64,000 bases of DNA from Craspedostauros australis (taxonomy: Eukaryota > Bacillariophyta > Bacillariophyceae > Mastogloiales > Achnanthaceae), in assembly GCA_026770025.1 (NCBI GenBank), contig JAMXDE010000028.1, forward strand, positions 682,001-746,000, read 5' to 3'. A model generated the notes under the pieces. It was not told the DNA's origin. It saw only the letters and a list, made by a program, of their open reading frames with translations, and ran no database searches. A program made the translations under genes and the position numbers. Of this stretch, positions 44,201 through 55,200 are shown piece by piece; positions within the stretch are counted from its first letter, which is position 1; every line of letters starts with the position of its first letter.

Positions 44201-46793
44201 ACTTCATGGGGGACAGGCTCAGTGGCCCTCAGAGCGTCGACTCGTGCCCTCTTGCTTGCATGGCTCGGAACATCACGGAGCTGATCACCGCCCAGATGGC
44301 GGGACCCGCGCCGTTGCCTTGTCCAATGCCGTGCATGAGGCACTCGTGATCCTTTGTGTAGCTTGCGCTTGAGACCCCGTGCGCCGTGCTGACAAAATGT
44401 TCGGCCTGCTGCAGGGTCTTGAACATGCTTCGGACCACGCTGGGGTTGGCCCCCGCTGCCATCATGGCCGTCGCCGCGAAGTTTGGGACAATCCTGTCGT
44501 AGCAGGATTTCGCATCGTTGGAGCAAAAAAACACTGGGGCCTTTTTTTGATAGGCAATGTCCAGTGAGAGCCTCTTGTTGAGCGCGGCTACAATCGCTGA
44601 CATTCCTTTTCTGCTCCCGAATTGATACTTGGACAGCCAGCCACTTGCTTCCGCCGTGGCCATCATGTCCCTCCCCAACCTTTTGTTGTTGAGGTTGAAC
44701 TGTGCATCCATGAGCTGGATGGTCCGCATCTTCTCGATGTTGTAAACTTGGGCTTTCTTCAGGATCTGCACGTCTGTGATGCGCCTCCATTCCTTTGGGG
44801 AGATCGCGCACTGGTAAGGGATTTCCTGGAGCTGCATGTCCACTGCGGCGAGTACTGCGTGTTGGGAAGATGCCTTGTAGTGTCCAAAGTGAGGGTTGGC
44901 AGGCTCAGAGCTGACGCGCTCGGTTTGCTTCCTCCACGCTTTAGCGTGATCCTCGACTGAAAGCAGGTCGGCGCTCGGGGAGATGGGGCTCAGCGCCTCA
45001 AGCAGAGCCACGAGCATCTCATCCATCCCTTCCTCCGATGGGCCATTCCTGTGGAGGACCTGGTGCGACGTTTCCGCAGACCAGATCTTGTTGAGGAACC
45101 CTCTGCCGGGTCTTGTGAGACACAGTGCCGCTGCCGCCTGCGAGAATCGTTGCTTGTTCTCCCGTATGCATGCCTCCGCGATTTGCGATGGCTCAGTGCA
45201 CTTGTGTGTCGTGCCCTCGGAGTCCGTGAACAGAACCTTCGTTGTCAGGGAGTTCTCGGCTCCGAGCACTCTGCGAAGACGCCGGGCCTCCGTCCGTTGC
45301 GCTTCTCGATTCTGAAGTTGCCTCAAAGCACTTTCAGTCTCCAGCTGCCCCTCCGTCTGCTTGGCCTGGGCCAGCTCGACCAAATACGCCTGCCGAAGCT
45401 CTTTGTGTTGAGCTTTCAGCGCGTAGTATTTTTTGTATGCTTTCGAACGATGATCCAATGCCGCGTCCAGGGACTGTGTCGGAGTCAACCCGGTCTGTTG
45501 TCGGAGTTGCTTTCGCAGGGATGAGCTCACTTTCACCTTGTGCAGTGCCTTCACCTCCATGGTCCAGAAACGGATGTTGAGGCGAGCATGTCTGAGTTCC
45601 GGGGACCACTCCACTGCCCCCATCCTGAGGGTGCGGCAGTCGCGTTCCGCCTTGCGCTTGATCTCGTTGATTTGGGTCAAAAGGCGATCCAACCTGGAGG
45701 TTTGTGCATCGTTGAGCATCACCCCCTGGTCTTTCGCCATATCAAAGAGGACCTGAGCTCGTCTCGTGACTCCATGTTTGGCGTATTCCGCGAGCAGTGA
45801 GTCGTTGCATCTCTGCACTACCTTGGGATGCTGCACCTGCAGCCTCCGGGGCTGCCTTGATGGAATGGGCTGTGTGCCGTGTCCGAGGACCTCGTGGAAG
45901 TCAAGATCCACCCATAAGGCCTTGTGGTCCGACGGGATTGCCTCGCTGAAGTCGTAGTATCCTCCGTCCACAATATGCGCTCCTGAAGAGAGAAATATCG
46001 CGTCGATAGGAATGCCTTTCTGGTTGCGCTGCTGTGTCGCAGTGCGTGCCCCTTCCCCCATGAAGGACCACAGGGCGTTGGGCAGTCCGCAGTCTGACAT
46101 GGCTTGAGCGGTAGGTCCGTCCACCGCGTCATCGTTGACGTCCACACCGATCACAATGGTCTCGCCAGATTCCTTCCATCGCTTGATGTCATTATCCAGA
46201 TCGATTTGCCATGCGAGTATTGGGTCAATGTCCCGTCCAGCGGACAGTAGGGCTCGGGTGTGCTGCGCCCATACCGTCTGGTCGCCTTGATCGGATTTGC
46301 AAGGCCGGTAGGCAGACACGACTCGCAGTCGTTTGCCTTGTTTTCCTTCAAACGCAAGGGAGGACCATCGTCCCATGCCCGAGGGGTCGGACTCCTGGCC
46401 GCAGACTCGGTGCGACAGCTCGTTGAAAGCTGACACGGCTGCGCCGCCGTATTGTTGCGGCTCCAGGTGTGTCTCATGGGCATTGTGGGCGAAGATTGAC
46501 TTCTCCTTCCTGAGGGGCGCGGGCAGGCGCTCCTTCCATTGGTCTGTGACGTACACATTGTCCCAACGGATGTTCGTCTCTGCCATCGCTATGATATCGA
46601 CTGCTTCCAGGTGAATGAATTCGAAGATGGCGTTGTTCTTCTCTTGATACTTTTTGAGGGGAATCTGCGCCACATTCTGGAAGACAACCCGGATGGTGTC
46701 TTTCCGCTTGAGCTTCTGTGGGTATTCCATGATGTCTTGTCGCATCCGTGTAGATGCCCGAAGAGTTGAGGATGCGCGACGTGTCGATGTCAC
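41295..46793 (-). pseudogene. LINE ORF2: endonuclease-RT-RNase H, two in-frame stops
   Basis: One continuous frame of about 1832 codons is broken only by TGA at 44229-44231 and TAG at 42750-42752. The N-terminal exonuclease-endonuclease-phosphatase domain shows VVFQNVAQIP, IIAMAETNIRWD (Glu72), VIGVDVND and IPSDHKALWVDLD. The reverse transcriptase follows: motif A FFCSNDAKSCYDRI, motif B GIGQGNGAGPAIW, then, beyond the TGA, motif C GSAFVDDTDL. After the TAG comes RNase H (AVSDGSFKAGCG, YRSELMGIL, IALDGEQAL, WVKGHQDD) and a CPGC...HLLTC zinc finger. The TGA falls between RT motifs B and C, so without readthrough no active RT is made. The TGA could come from CGA by a C-to-T change at CpG. Confidence 0.9.
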
Positions 46794-47312
46794 GTGCTTT
46801 GGGTGTTGAGTGATAGTGCCAGTTGGTTGGCTTTGGGTGGTGAGGTGTGGTAGTGTTGGTAGGGCTGTCGGTAGTGTGGGTGACAGTCGTGGTGTAGGTT
46901 TGTTGTGGTGGTGTGCGTGGTGTTCGTGTGTTTGGGTTGGCGGCCCTTGGTGTGTCGGAATTCGTGGTTGGCGAGGCGAGGTTGGTTCCTGCGTCGTGCG
47001 TAGTTGTCTGATTTGTAGAGTCAGCTGGGTATGGTGCGTGTGTGTGTCGTCTGTCGCCGTAAGCGTGGGCGTTGTCTTGGTCGTTGGCGTTGTCGTCGTC
47101 GCCGCGCTATTCGTATGGTCGTCTTCAGGACCTTACTCGTTGGCGCTATCGGCGTTGCGGATGTTGTTGTCGTGGTTGGTCTGCGTGTGTTTCGTGTGTC
47201 TCGTTGTTGTTTTTTTTACTGTGATTTTCTCGTGTATTACATACGTTGGTCGATTCTGGACCAGGTGGGGTGAAGAGGTTTCCGATTCCTCCGGTGTCTA
47301 CCGATCGTTCTC

Positions 47313-49586
47313 CTACTCCGAAGAATCCATGGCGTCTTTGCTGCCTGTGTTCGTTCCTTCTGGAAGTGGGGATAGGACCGTTGATGGAAACACGATCGTG
47401 CCGTCTTCGGCTGTCGCCGGCATCTCGACGTCATGCAGCGCTGTTGGGTCGTTTGCGAACTGATCTGGGCGTGCTACTTTGGCGCGTGTTGTCTTGGACA
47501 TTGCATGCCCTGCAAACTCGACCTGCTGGTGCAGAGAGATATCCGCGAATGTGGCGAGGGTGTTGGATCCCACTGTGTGGTTGTCGCCCGTCTGGTTTTT
47601 CGGGATATTGTCCAGATCGATCTCAATTTTCAAGAGCGGGATGCGTTTGGCACGACCTTCGTCGTCTACGGCCCCTTTCCAGCCCATGTCTTCTGCGAGG
47701 ACTGAGCTCATCGCCTCGATGTCGGAGTGCAGGACACTCTGCGCGATCTCTGTGTATTCGTCCACTTCATCTTCATCAATGCCTGTGACAAAGCCGGTGA
47801 CCCAGTCTTCCGTGAAGTTATCCGTGTCTGCCCAACCTGACGGGGTGAACCAGTGATGGAAGTTTCCGCCAAGAAGCTTGAGGCACAAGAATGGGAGTTT
47901 AGAGATCACCTCCTGTGCTTCAACCTGTCGTTCCTCGTGGTAGACGAAGTTGGTGCGGAACGGGTCGACTCTGTCGGTGTCAACTGATACAAAGAGGGCG
48001 TATTCCGGATTCGCAAACGACCGGAAATTCATGATCACCTCTCGAAGGGAGACGAGGTACACTGACATGGGTACGTCGAGCTCTTGTACCGATTCCACCC
48101 CTTGGGTGAGCATTTTTGCTTCGAAGCGGTGCTGTGCTTTTGCCATGTACTCTAATCCGAGCAGCTTCTTTGGGGAGGGCACGAATCGTGGATCGAGGGT
48201 GTCCGGCATGAATCGTAGTTGCTTGCCCAAGACCAGGTTGGCGCCTTTCGCATTGAAGATGCGTTTCATCGCGGCTCAGCATTCTTTGGCTTTGGAATGT
48301 CCACACATAATGTGTGCCGCACGCTGGCGGTCTTTGAATTCTTTCCGCTTGACTTGTCGGCCTGACTTGAGGCGTATCTCCTTCAATCGTATCTCGATCT
48401 CCATCACTCCTTTGACTTTGCTGTGTCCTCCAAGAACCTCCGCCAAATCCTTATTGTTGGTTGTGCTATGGCTCCCGAAGAGCCAACCAGCGGAAACGAT
48501 GGTTTTCTCCTGGATTGCTGAGCGCTTCATGTTGATGCCTTCGTCGACAAGGGTGCCGTCATCTTTGAATGATTCGAAGTCCTTCTTGTGTGCCAGTAGG
48601 ATGCGGGTGAAGATGGTGTTACCTGTTCTTGCGTAGAGGTTCTCCACGAACAGCTTGACTGTTTCCCGAGACTCCCATTTCCCGTCTCGCTTCGACCAGG
48701 GCCTGGTGGTGCCGTGGTGCCAGGACATGAATTTGGCGTTGGCGTCGTTTTGAAACACGAAGTCCACAATGACGTTAAGGCTGTCAATTGCTTGCGCTGG
48801 CGCTGTCTTGGCTCCGTCGCAAGGGGCCGGGAGTCTGAGGTCCACGAAGGTCCGGTGAAAGTCGGACAGTACGTTGTTGACCGAATTCCTGGTTTTTTCC
48901 GTCGCCTCTCTGCGCAGGTAGAGTGTCTCCTTCGTTTTTTGCTTCTTCTTTTGCGCCGGGTTGGGTGAGATCGTCTTTTCTCCGTCAAGGTTGTCGATGT
49001 CGATCTGCTTGTCCTTCATGAATACCAGACGAGCCGCAACCCATCCAGCCGATTCGTGAGTCTCCTGCAGCTGCCCGCTCTTCCACATGGACGTGAACAG
49101 GTTGTCCGTCTTGATGAGGCGCAGGTAGAGGTCGATGGTGCGCGTGTTGTACTCCGGCTCCAACTTATGTAAGATCGCTTTCTCGAAGATGTCGACCCAT
49201 TGATCGGCTTTGACGAGGGGCGGGTTGCCTGCCAGTCCTTTGATGTATCTTGCAGCATCGTGGACGGTGTCTCCTTCTCCGAAGAGGGTTACAAAGGGTT
49301 GTACCAGGCGCGTAGCGAAGTTGCGTTCCTTGAGCATTTTTCGCCATTGCTGCTCCAGCGCGTGACTCCACAGCCAGCCTTCTTTATTGGTTGTGCTGGA
49401 GTTTGTCGCGGTGGGTGTGGTTACGCCGGTCATTCCCTCGTCCTCAGCGACCTGCGGGTCGTTCGGACCTGGGATTTGGACAGGTGGGAGAGGGTACCTC
49501 GCCGTAGGCTTGCGCGGTGGCGGTGGGGGAATCGAGGCCATGGTGTCGGCTTTGTGGCTACGGTCACTTCGTTTTGTTTTCGTCAT
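47313..49586 (-). pseudogene. LINE ORF1, one in-frame stop
   Basis: A frame of about 757 codons starts MTKTKRSDRSHKAD and is broken by a single TGA at 48276-48278. The downstream piece resumes in the same frame with AAMKRIFNAKG. The N-terminus is proline-rich, the middle is Lys/Arg-rich (NPAQKKKQKTKETLYLRREA) and the C-terminus is acidic. I see no CCHC knuckle, RRM or esterase motif, so it is an ORF1 by position rather than by domain. ORF1 products normally bind the element RNA. Confidence 0.7.
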
Positions 49587-49686
49587 TGTCGACTTTTCGC
49601 TCCCAGTACTGGTTTAACGTGCTCTACACAAGATTTTTGTACCAGATCTACGTACGTCTTCAACAGGGGAAGGGTCACGAGACTGT

Positions 49687-49702
49687 CTTGCCAACACGAG
49701 TA
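49687..49702. repeat. Target-site duplication, right copy
   Basis: An exact repeat of the 16-bp sequence at 41176-41191. Confidence 0.85.
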
Positions 49703-50243
49703 TCGCATCCGTTTTGGTGGGTTGGGCTTCGGTTCCTTCCCTGAGGCATGTGCTTGGCTTGACAATGAGTGCCCCATTTTTGACAGTGATTTCTTTGTCG
49801 ATGTTCACATCCTCTTCCAGAACATCTTGGGCCGCATGACAGGCAGCAGCAACCTCAAGATGCTCACCATCCTCAAGAAGACAGGGATATCATCCTGGAA
49901 TGTTGGTATAGCGATCGAGCCGTTCGACCATTCCATCCCTTTGTTCTTCTTATCTCCTGGGGTGAGCTGTCCCGTCAACGCATCCCAACCCTTCTTCGAC
50001 AAGATCCTGAACTTTGCTGACTGGTCAGTTGCAAACACTGGCTACAAAGACAAGCTGGAGTTGCATTTGCATGCAATCAGCAATGATTTTGAGCATGCTA
50101 TCAGAGACCAATACCACTTCACTTCTCAGCACTATGGTCTCATGAACTCCGCACTTGGTAGATCCACCAAATGGATTCATTCCTTCATTTGGTTCATCGA
50201 CGATTACTATTGGTGTTTAATGATGTCGTATCAAGCTTCATGA
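49703..50243 (+). pseudogene. Retroelement-associated ORF fragment disrupted by the LINE
   Basis: An open frame of about 180 codons starts within the target site (EYRIRFGGLGFGSFPEA) and ends at TGA 50241-50243. It is host sequence continuing from copy A of the LTR-like repeat once the LINE is removed. It includes DSDFFVDVHILFQNILGRM and LKMLTILKKTGISSWNVGIA. The position after an LTR-like repeat suggests a gag-like product, but I recognise no family and it lacks its own start. Confidence 0.4.
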
Positions 50244-50391
50244 CGTCGATGACGGATTAGGCAAGCACAGGACAGAATGGATGTAAATGCGTACTCACCG
50301 CTTCCCCCACAACTCTACAACTAGTGCTATCGTGGATGGACTGTTGGATCGTTTCATCGGAACACCTCAAAAAAGACAAAACAATTCGAAA

Positions 50392-50996
50392 TAGAGAGGT
50401 TTCGCATTGTTGAAATTTCCATCGAGAGAGTCCCGCGAGGGAGTCATAACCTGATAGAGACATTTTTCTGGGGGTGGCGAGAAAATCACCCCCTCGCTCG
50501 ATGGAAGTGATTTCCATTCGTGCTGCACGAATGGAAATCATGTCCATCGAGAGAGTGGATTTCCATCGGGAGAGTCCCGGAAAAATGTATCACTTCCACG
50601 CGGAGATATACATTCATCCAATCAGAGAACTGATATTGATGTCTACAAACGCAGTTTTCTCTAGTCACTTTCTTGCTTCGAAAACAATCTAGTACTAGTA
50701 TTGTCGTAGCTCACAACAGATTTGACAACCATATCCATGCTATCATCAAATTAGAGGATAACATCAACCATTACAATATTACAGTGTCAAAATCTCTATT
50801 TATTGTCCTCCAAAGACTTCCAGGAATAAAATGTCTAGATGCTAATCAGAGTGGAATCTGAAGCGTGACTAGATGGACTACTTTCAGTCCTTCCAAGAAC
50901 CAGAAATTCTTGAGAACTCTTGTTGGCACCATGTCGCATGTGACATGGCGCCTGGGGGCCTCTCGATGGAAATCGCAACAATGCGAAACCTCTCTA
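50392..50996. mobile_element. Small terminal-inverted-repeat (MITE-like) element
   Basis: A 37-nt arm at 50392-50428 (TAGAGAGGTTTCGCATTGTT...) is inverted at 50960-50996 with two mismatches, delimiting 605 bp. The interior has no plausible transposase frame but contains a 53-nt near-perfect palindrome (50498-50550). No target-site duplication was evident, so the true ends may lie elsewhere. Confidence 0.5.
50498..50550. repeat. 53-nt palindrome with 26-nt arms
   Basis: Arms 50498-50523 and 50525-50550 pair around a single T. The core TGATTTCCATTCGTGC pairs perfectly, and two bases further out do not. It could extrude as a cruciform or RNA hairpin. Confidence 0.85.
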
Positions 50997-52279
50997 ATGG
51001 GAACAAACTCGCTGAAATAGAGAACAGCAATACATTAAGTTGGATCGATGTAGTCGGAAGCAAAAGGCTGAAACCCGAAAGAGATCCAAAAGTATGCACA
51101 TCCATCGGTCCATAAAACTTAAAATCGGACCGAACTAAAGAGATGTATTGGCTATTTATTTGTTTTAGACCTACGAGGATTACGAATATTTGCTTGGGTT
51201 GGAAATCCCAGGAAAAAAGAAAGGAGGCTCATTTCAAAGTCCGGGTCGACTTGTCCGTTGTCATAGTACAACGGACAAGAACAACTGTCGGCATGCGAAC
51301 ATGATGCCCAGTGGCACATTTGTCTCTGATGCGTCATCGGGACGCAAAAAGAGCATTTGTTGCGGCGTGGAGACCGCGTTTGCGAAAATAGTTGACCAAT
51401 CCCGCTTTTGGTGCCGCTGTTCCATCGAAGTAATCGTACCTCCGGGTTCAATACCGGCATCATATCACAACTTGAAGGGAGCAAAGTTCTCCCACACGCT
51501 CAAGAAGCAGCTTGTGCAGTCGTCGTGACCAATGTGCGCGTCAATGGAACAACTCGCCAAAGAGGTACAATTGCGTGATGGACAATTACCCTGCCTTGCG
51601 GCTTCATTCATGAAAAAGGACCCAACAAAGACAGTAGCAAGAAGGAGAAGCGAATCAAACCAGACACGCAACGAGCCACCTCGTCTTGCACTGGTTCGTT
51701 GACAGCTTCATTGGTCGTGATTGTTGTGTATTGCGACCTTTTGGTCCTTGTCGTTGCGAGGAAGCAACTCTGTCATGACATTGATGGTTGTTGATGGCTT
51801 ATCGGCTTCGACATTTCTTCCTTCTGACGTGTGCCGAAGTTGCGTCGCCACAAACCAGCACACAGGTCATGCATCAAACGCGAGTCCCCCCCTGGGTTTG
51901 GTGGAGGTCGCGCCTACGACAGTGGACGCGGGTGGCAACACACAGCCCCACCCGTCGCCATGTGGCCTTCCTCCCATTTGGGGTGAATGTCGCCCACGCC
52001 AACACTGCAACGAAGCGAAGACTTTGAACATGACTTGCACAGAACCAACCCCGACCATCGCACATCAGTACCACCAACAACACCAACCAACAACACCCAA
52101 CACGGAGATCTACTCGAGTCTCCACTTGTACCACACATCGGGTCCTCACATTCCACTTTCCAAACCAAAACGGCAGCAGCATAGGTATCAACAGCGGAAC
52201 CAACACATTTATCTCCATCAGCTCCATCAGCATCGCTGGCGCCTTTGACCATACTCCAGGAGTACCAACCAACAGCACC
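50997..52279. other. Intergenic and 5' UTR of the STAND ATPase
   Basis: A Cys-rich frame at 51190-51528 (plus, 112 codons) is open but unrecognised. From about 51990 the sequence becomes ACCAACAACACC-rich, like a 5' UTR, leading into the ATG at 52280. No other feature is seen. Confidence 0.4.
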
Positions 52280-55200
52280 ATGACGGACGTCCTTCAACAG
52301 AACGACCCATCGAAGATGCATGGACATGAGAACAAACAGCACTGCAATCGCCATCGTCAGCATCATCACAAACCGAACTTCTCGTCAGGCCGCGAGTTCT
52401 ACGATGATGGGTACACGGAGGAGGAGCAGAACGCTGCAGAGCTGCCAACCACCATGATTGCGGGATCGGTTCCTGGCCTTTCTACTCACGTGGGAAGGCT
52501 TGGCGGTTGCACGGAGGATACCATGGGTGGTGGTCACGTTGATGGCCAGCACGGTACTGCCAGCGGCGATGACGACGATGAGAGCCCGTCTCCAGCGGCA
52601 GGAGTGCCTTCGTCTTCGCCAAATATCTTCTTTGGCATGCAAAAAGAGCTCAAGAAGCTCCATCAAATCCGAGATTGCATCATCCATGGAACAACCTTCC
52701 ACAGAAGACAACAGCCCAATGATGACGATGACAATGATGACGATGAGAACAAGACGACGCCCTTCTCCGGCTCTAACCAGAGTCGTGGCACGAGCACGAA
52801 GGAAATGGATACTGCGACGATACCTTCGACAACAGCATCATCGCTGGGAACGGACCTCGAGAGAGACAAGCTGCTACCGGCAGTGCTGGTCTGGGGAGTC
52901 AGTGGAACAGGAAAGTCGCGGCTTGTCGACCAATTCTTGCAAGAGTCTTGCACTTGCATCCACCATGCGGGAGTTCAAGAAGGCAGCGGGGATGAGACGG
53001 GTGAGGCAGGGCGGCCTCCAAGACATGACCTCACATGCTGCTCGTGCTGCTACGTCCTGCGGGGAAAGTACGATGAGTGCACCGGCGGCAGCGATCCGTT
53101 CTCCGCAATTGTGCAAGCACTCAACGACTTCTCCAGACAGCTCCACAACGGATCCAAGGAGGAGTTGGAGCGCATGCGTGTCTGTGTGAGGCAGGCATTT
53201 GCGTCCGATGAGAAGCTTCAGCAACGACCAAGCACCAACACCAATCCTTCGAATGTGACGATGAACAAGGCCTCATCGAACATGTCTTGTGACAATAGCA
53301 CCAGCCATAGACAGCAGCAGCAACAACAACAACATGAAGGCGGCGATGAGACTTCCCGAGTATCATCCTCTCTCAGGGCACTGATCTCGGTGATCCCATC
53401 CTTGTCCATACTCTTACCTCCAACGGATATGGGGATGAGTATGAGCATGAGTATGAGCATGGATAAACAAGGCAGCCACAACACACACGGGAACTCATCC
53501 AACGAACTCACCCACGACCGCGGGTCACAAATGGATGATGGCAACGACGGTGTGAGCGTATCCGTCGCATCCGCAGTACGCCAACGTCAGACAGCCCAAA
53601 GTGCTCCAGGCAAGTCCTTCGACAGTGCATGGAAACAACTGCAGTTCATCTTCCAGAAGTTCGTCAAGGCGATCTGCACGCCTCAAAAGCCGGTGTACTT
53701 CTTCATCGACGACTTGCAGTGGTCATCGACCGTCAGCTTCGACCTCCTTGCTGGTCTCATCGCTGATCCAGAGATGCGGAACTTCATGTTCCTCGGTATC
53801 ATCCGCCAGGAGACCGACCCACACAGCAACGAAGCCATGGAGCTGACTGAAGACGCACCACTTCGCACATGCTTCTTGGACGTCCTGTCGGCCAGGAAGC
53901 TCGAACAGATCACCATCCACAACCTGTCCCCCAGGAACCTGACGAAGTTAGTGTCGGAACTGCTGGATCGACCAGCGGAGGATGTGGCCGTCCTCTCCAA
54001 GAAGCTGTATGCCAAAACCCAGGGCAACGTGTACTTCACGCTGCAGGCTTTGGAGGAGCTGGAGCGCAAGAACATCCTCATCTACAGCCGCATCTTCTTC
54101 CAGTGGGAATGGAACCTTGGCGACGATGAAGAGCTCCCCGTGAGCGACAACATCGTCAGCGCGATCGAATCCAAGCTCAAGGAGCTGCCGGAGCAACTCC
54201 AGCTGGTGCTGTCCGTCGCCGCCTACATCCGTGCCAGCTTCGACCTCCAGACGCTCTGGCTGGTGCTGCAAAACGAGGCCGAGCATGCCGCGGGTGTCTT
54301 CTCCACCATGCCGGGACCCAGCAGCAAGGAAGGCGCCCCTGTTTCTCGAAAGTCATTCCAGGAGCACGCCGTTGCCAAACTGATGGATGCCAACGAAGTC
54401 TCTCACCTTCTGGAACAGGCCGTGCTGGAGCGACTCATCCTCAACCCCATCGGTGGATCGAACTATCGATTCGCTCATGATCGGATCCAGCAGGCCGCCT
54501 ACGGTATGATCCCGTACGGCGAACAGCGAGAAATGCTGCGGGTGCGCATCGGTCACTGCCTACTCGATCACTATCGCGCACTCACGGATGCGAATCAGTC
54601 AATATTGGACTCATCTCCGCCGCCAACAAACAACGATACTGACCAGGCCAACGATGCTGACGGCCTCTTGTTCGTTGCGGCGGACCATCTGAACAGCGTC
54701 CAGTGCAAGGACCACATGTTCTCAGTCGTGATGAACTTGGAAGTCGGCGAGAAGGCCCTGCAAATGGCCGCCCTTGCACCAGCTGCTGGGTACTTGCAAA
54801 AGGCCACCAATGCCCTGCGGCGGGTTCAAAATCCTTGGGATGAGCACTACTCCGTATGCTTTCGACTGTATTCAGCCAGATCGGCCGTCGAGCTGTCTCT
54901 CGGTCACTTCGATGTGGGCTACAAGCTCGGTTACGAAGCCATCGACAAGGCTCGCAGTCTGGACGAGAAGCTTCCCATCTACCTCTCCATCATGCACAGC
55001 CTGGGTCGCGAAAATCGCCACCTTGAAGCATTCAAGATCGGCATCAGCACAATGCGCCAAATCAAAGAGTTCCCCAAACGCTTCCTTGCCATGCACGCAG
55101 TGGCGGGGCTGAGCAAAGTTAAGGCTTACTTCAAAGCCTACACCGACGAAGATATCCTGAATCTCCCGCTGATTCAAGACCCGAGGAAGGCCATCACGGT

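Larger units (their letters stand above)
41192..49686 (-). mobile_element. Non-LTR retrotransposon, APE-RT-RNase H type, 8.5 kb
   Basis: A near-complete two-ORF LINE-type element on the minus strand. Its order is 5' UTR (49686-49587), ORF1 (49586-47313), linker (47312-46794), ORF2 with AP-like endonuclease, reverse transcriptase, RNase H and a Cys/His finger (46793-41295), then a 3' UTR ending in a TTATTATTA-type tail. An exact 16-bp target-site duplication flanks it. The RNase H downstream of RT and the short-repeat tail suggest an I/Ingi-like group, but clade assignment needs a tree. One internal stop in ORF1 and two in ORF2 are its only coding defects, so the insertion looks fairly recent. 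Confidence 0.9.

Noticed and set aside
47031..47463. Plus-strand Val/Trp/Cys-rich frames between the LINE ORFs
   Set aside because: They are antisense to the ORF1-ORF2 linker and the ORF1 3' part. The skewed composition comes from a G/T-rich strand.
49200..50243. 347-codon plus frame spanning the LINE 5' end and flanking DNA
   Set aside because: The part before 49687 is antisense to LINE ORF1 and its 5' UTR. Only the segment after the target-site duplication is host-derived.
51430..51455. Possible tRNA B-box (GGTTCAATACC) near 51440
   Set aside because: The flanking bases do not form a T-stem, and no A-box or acceptor stem is present at the right distance.
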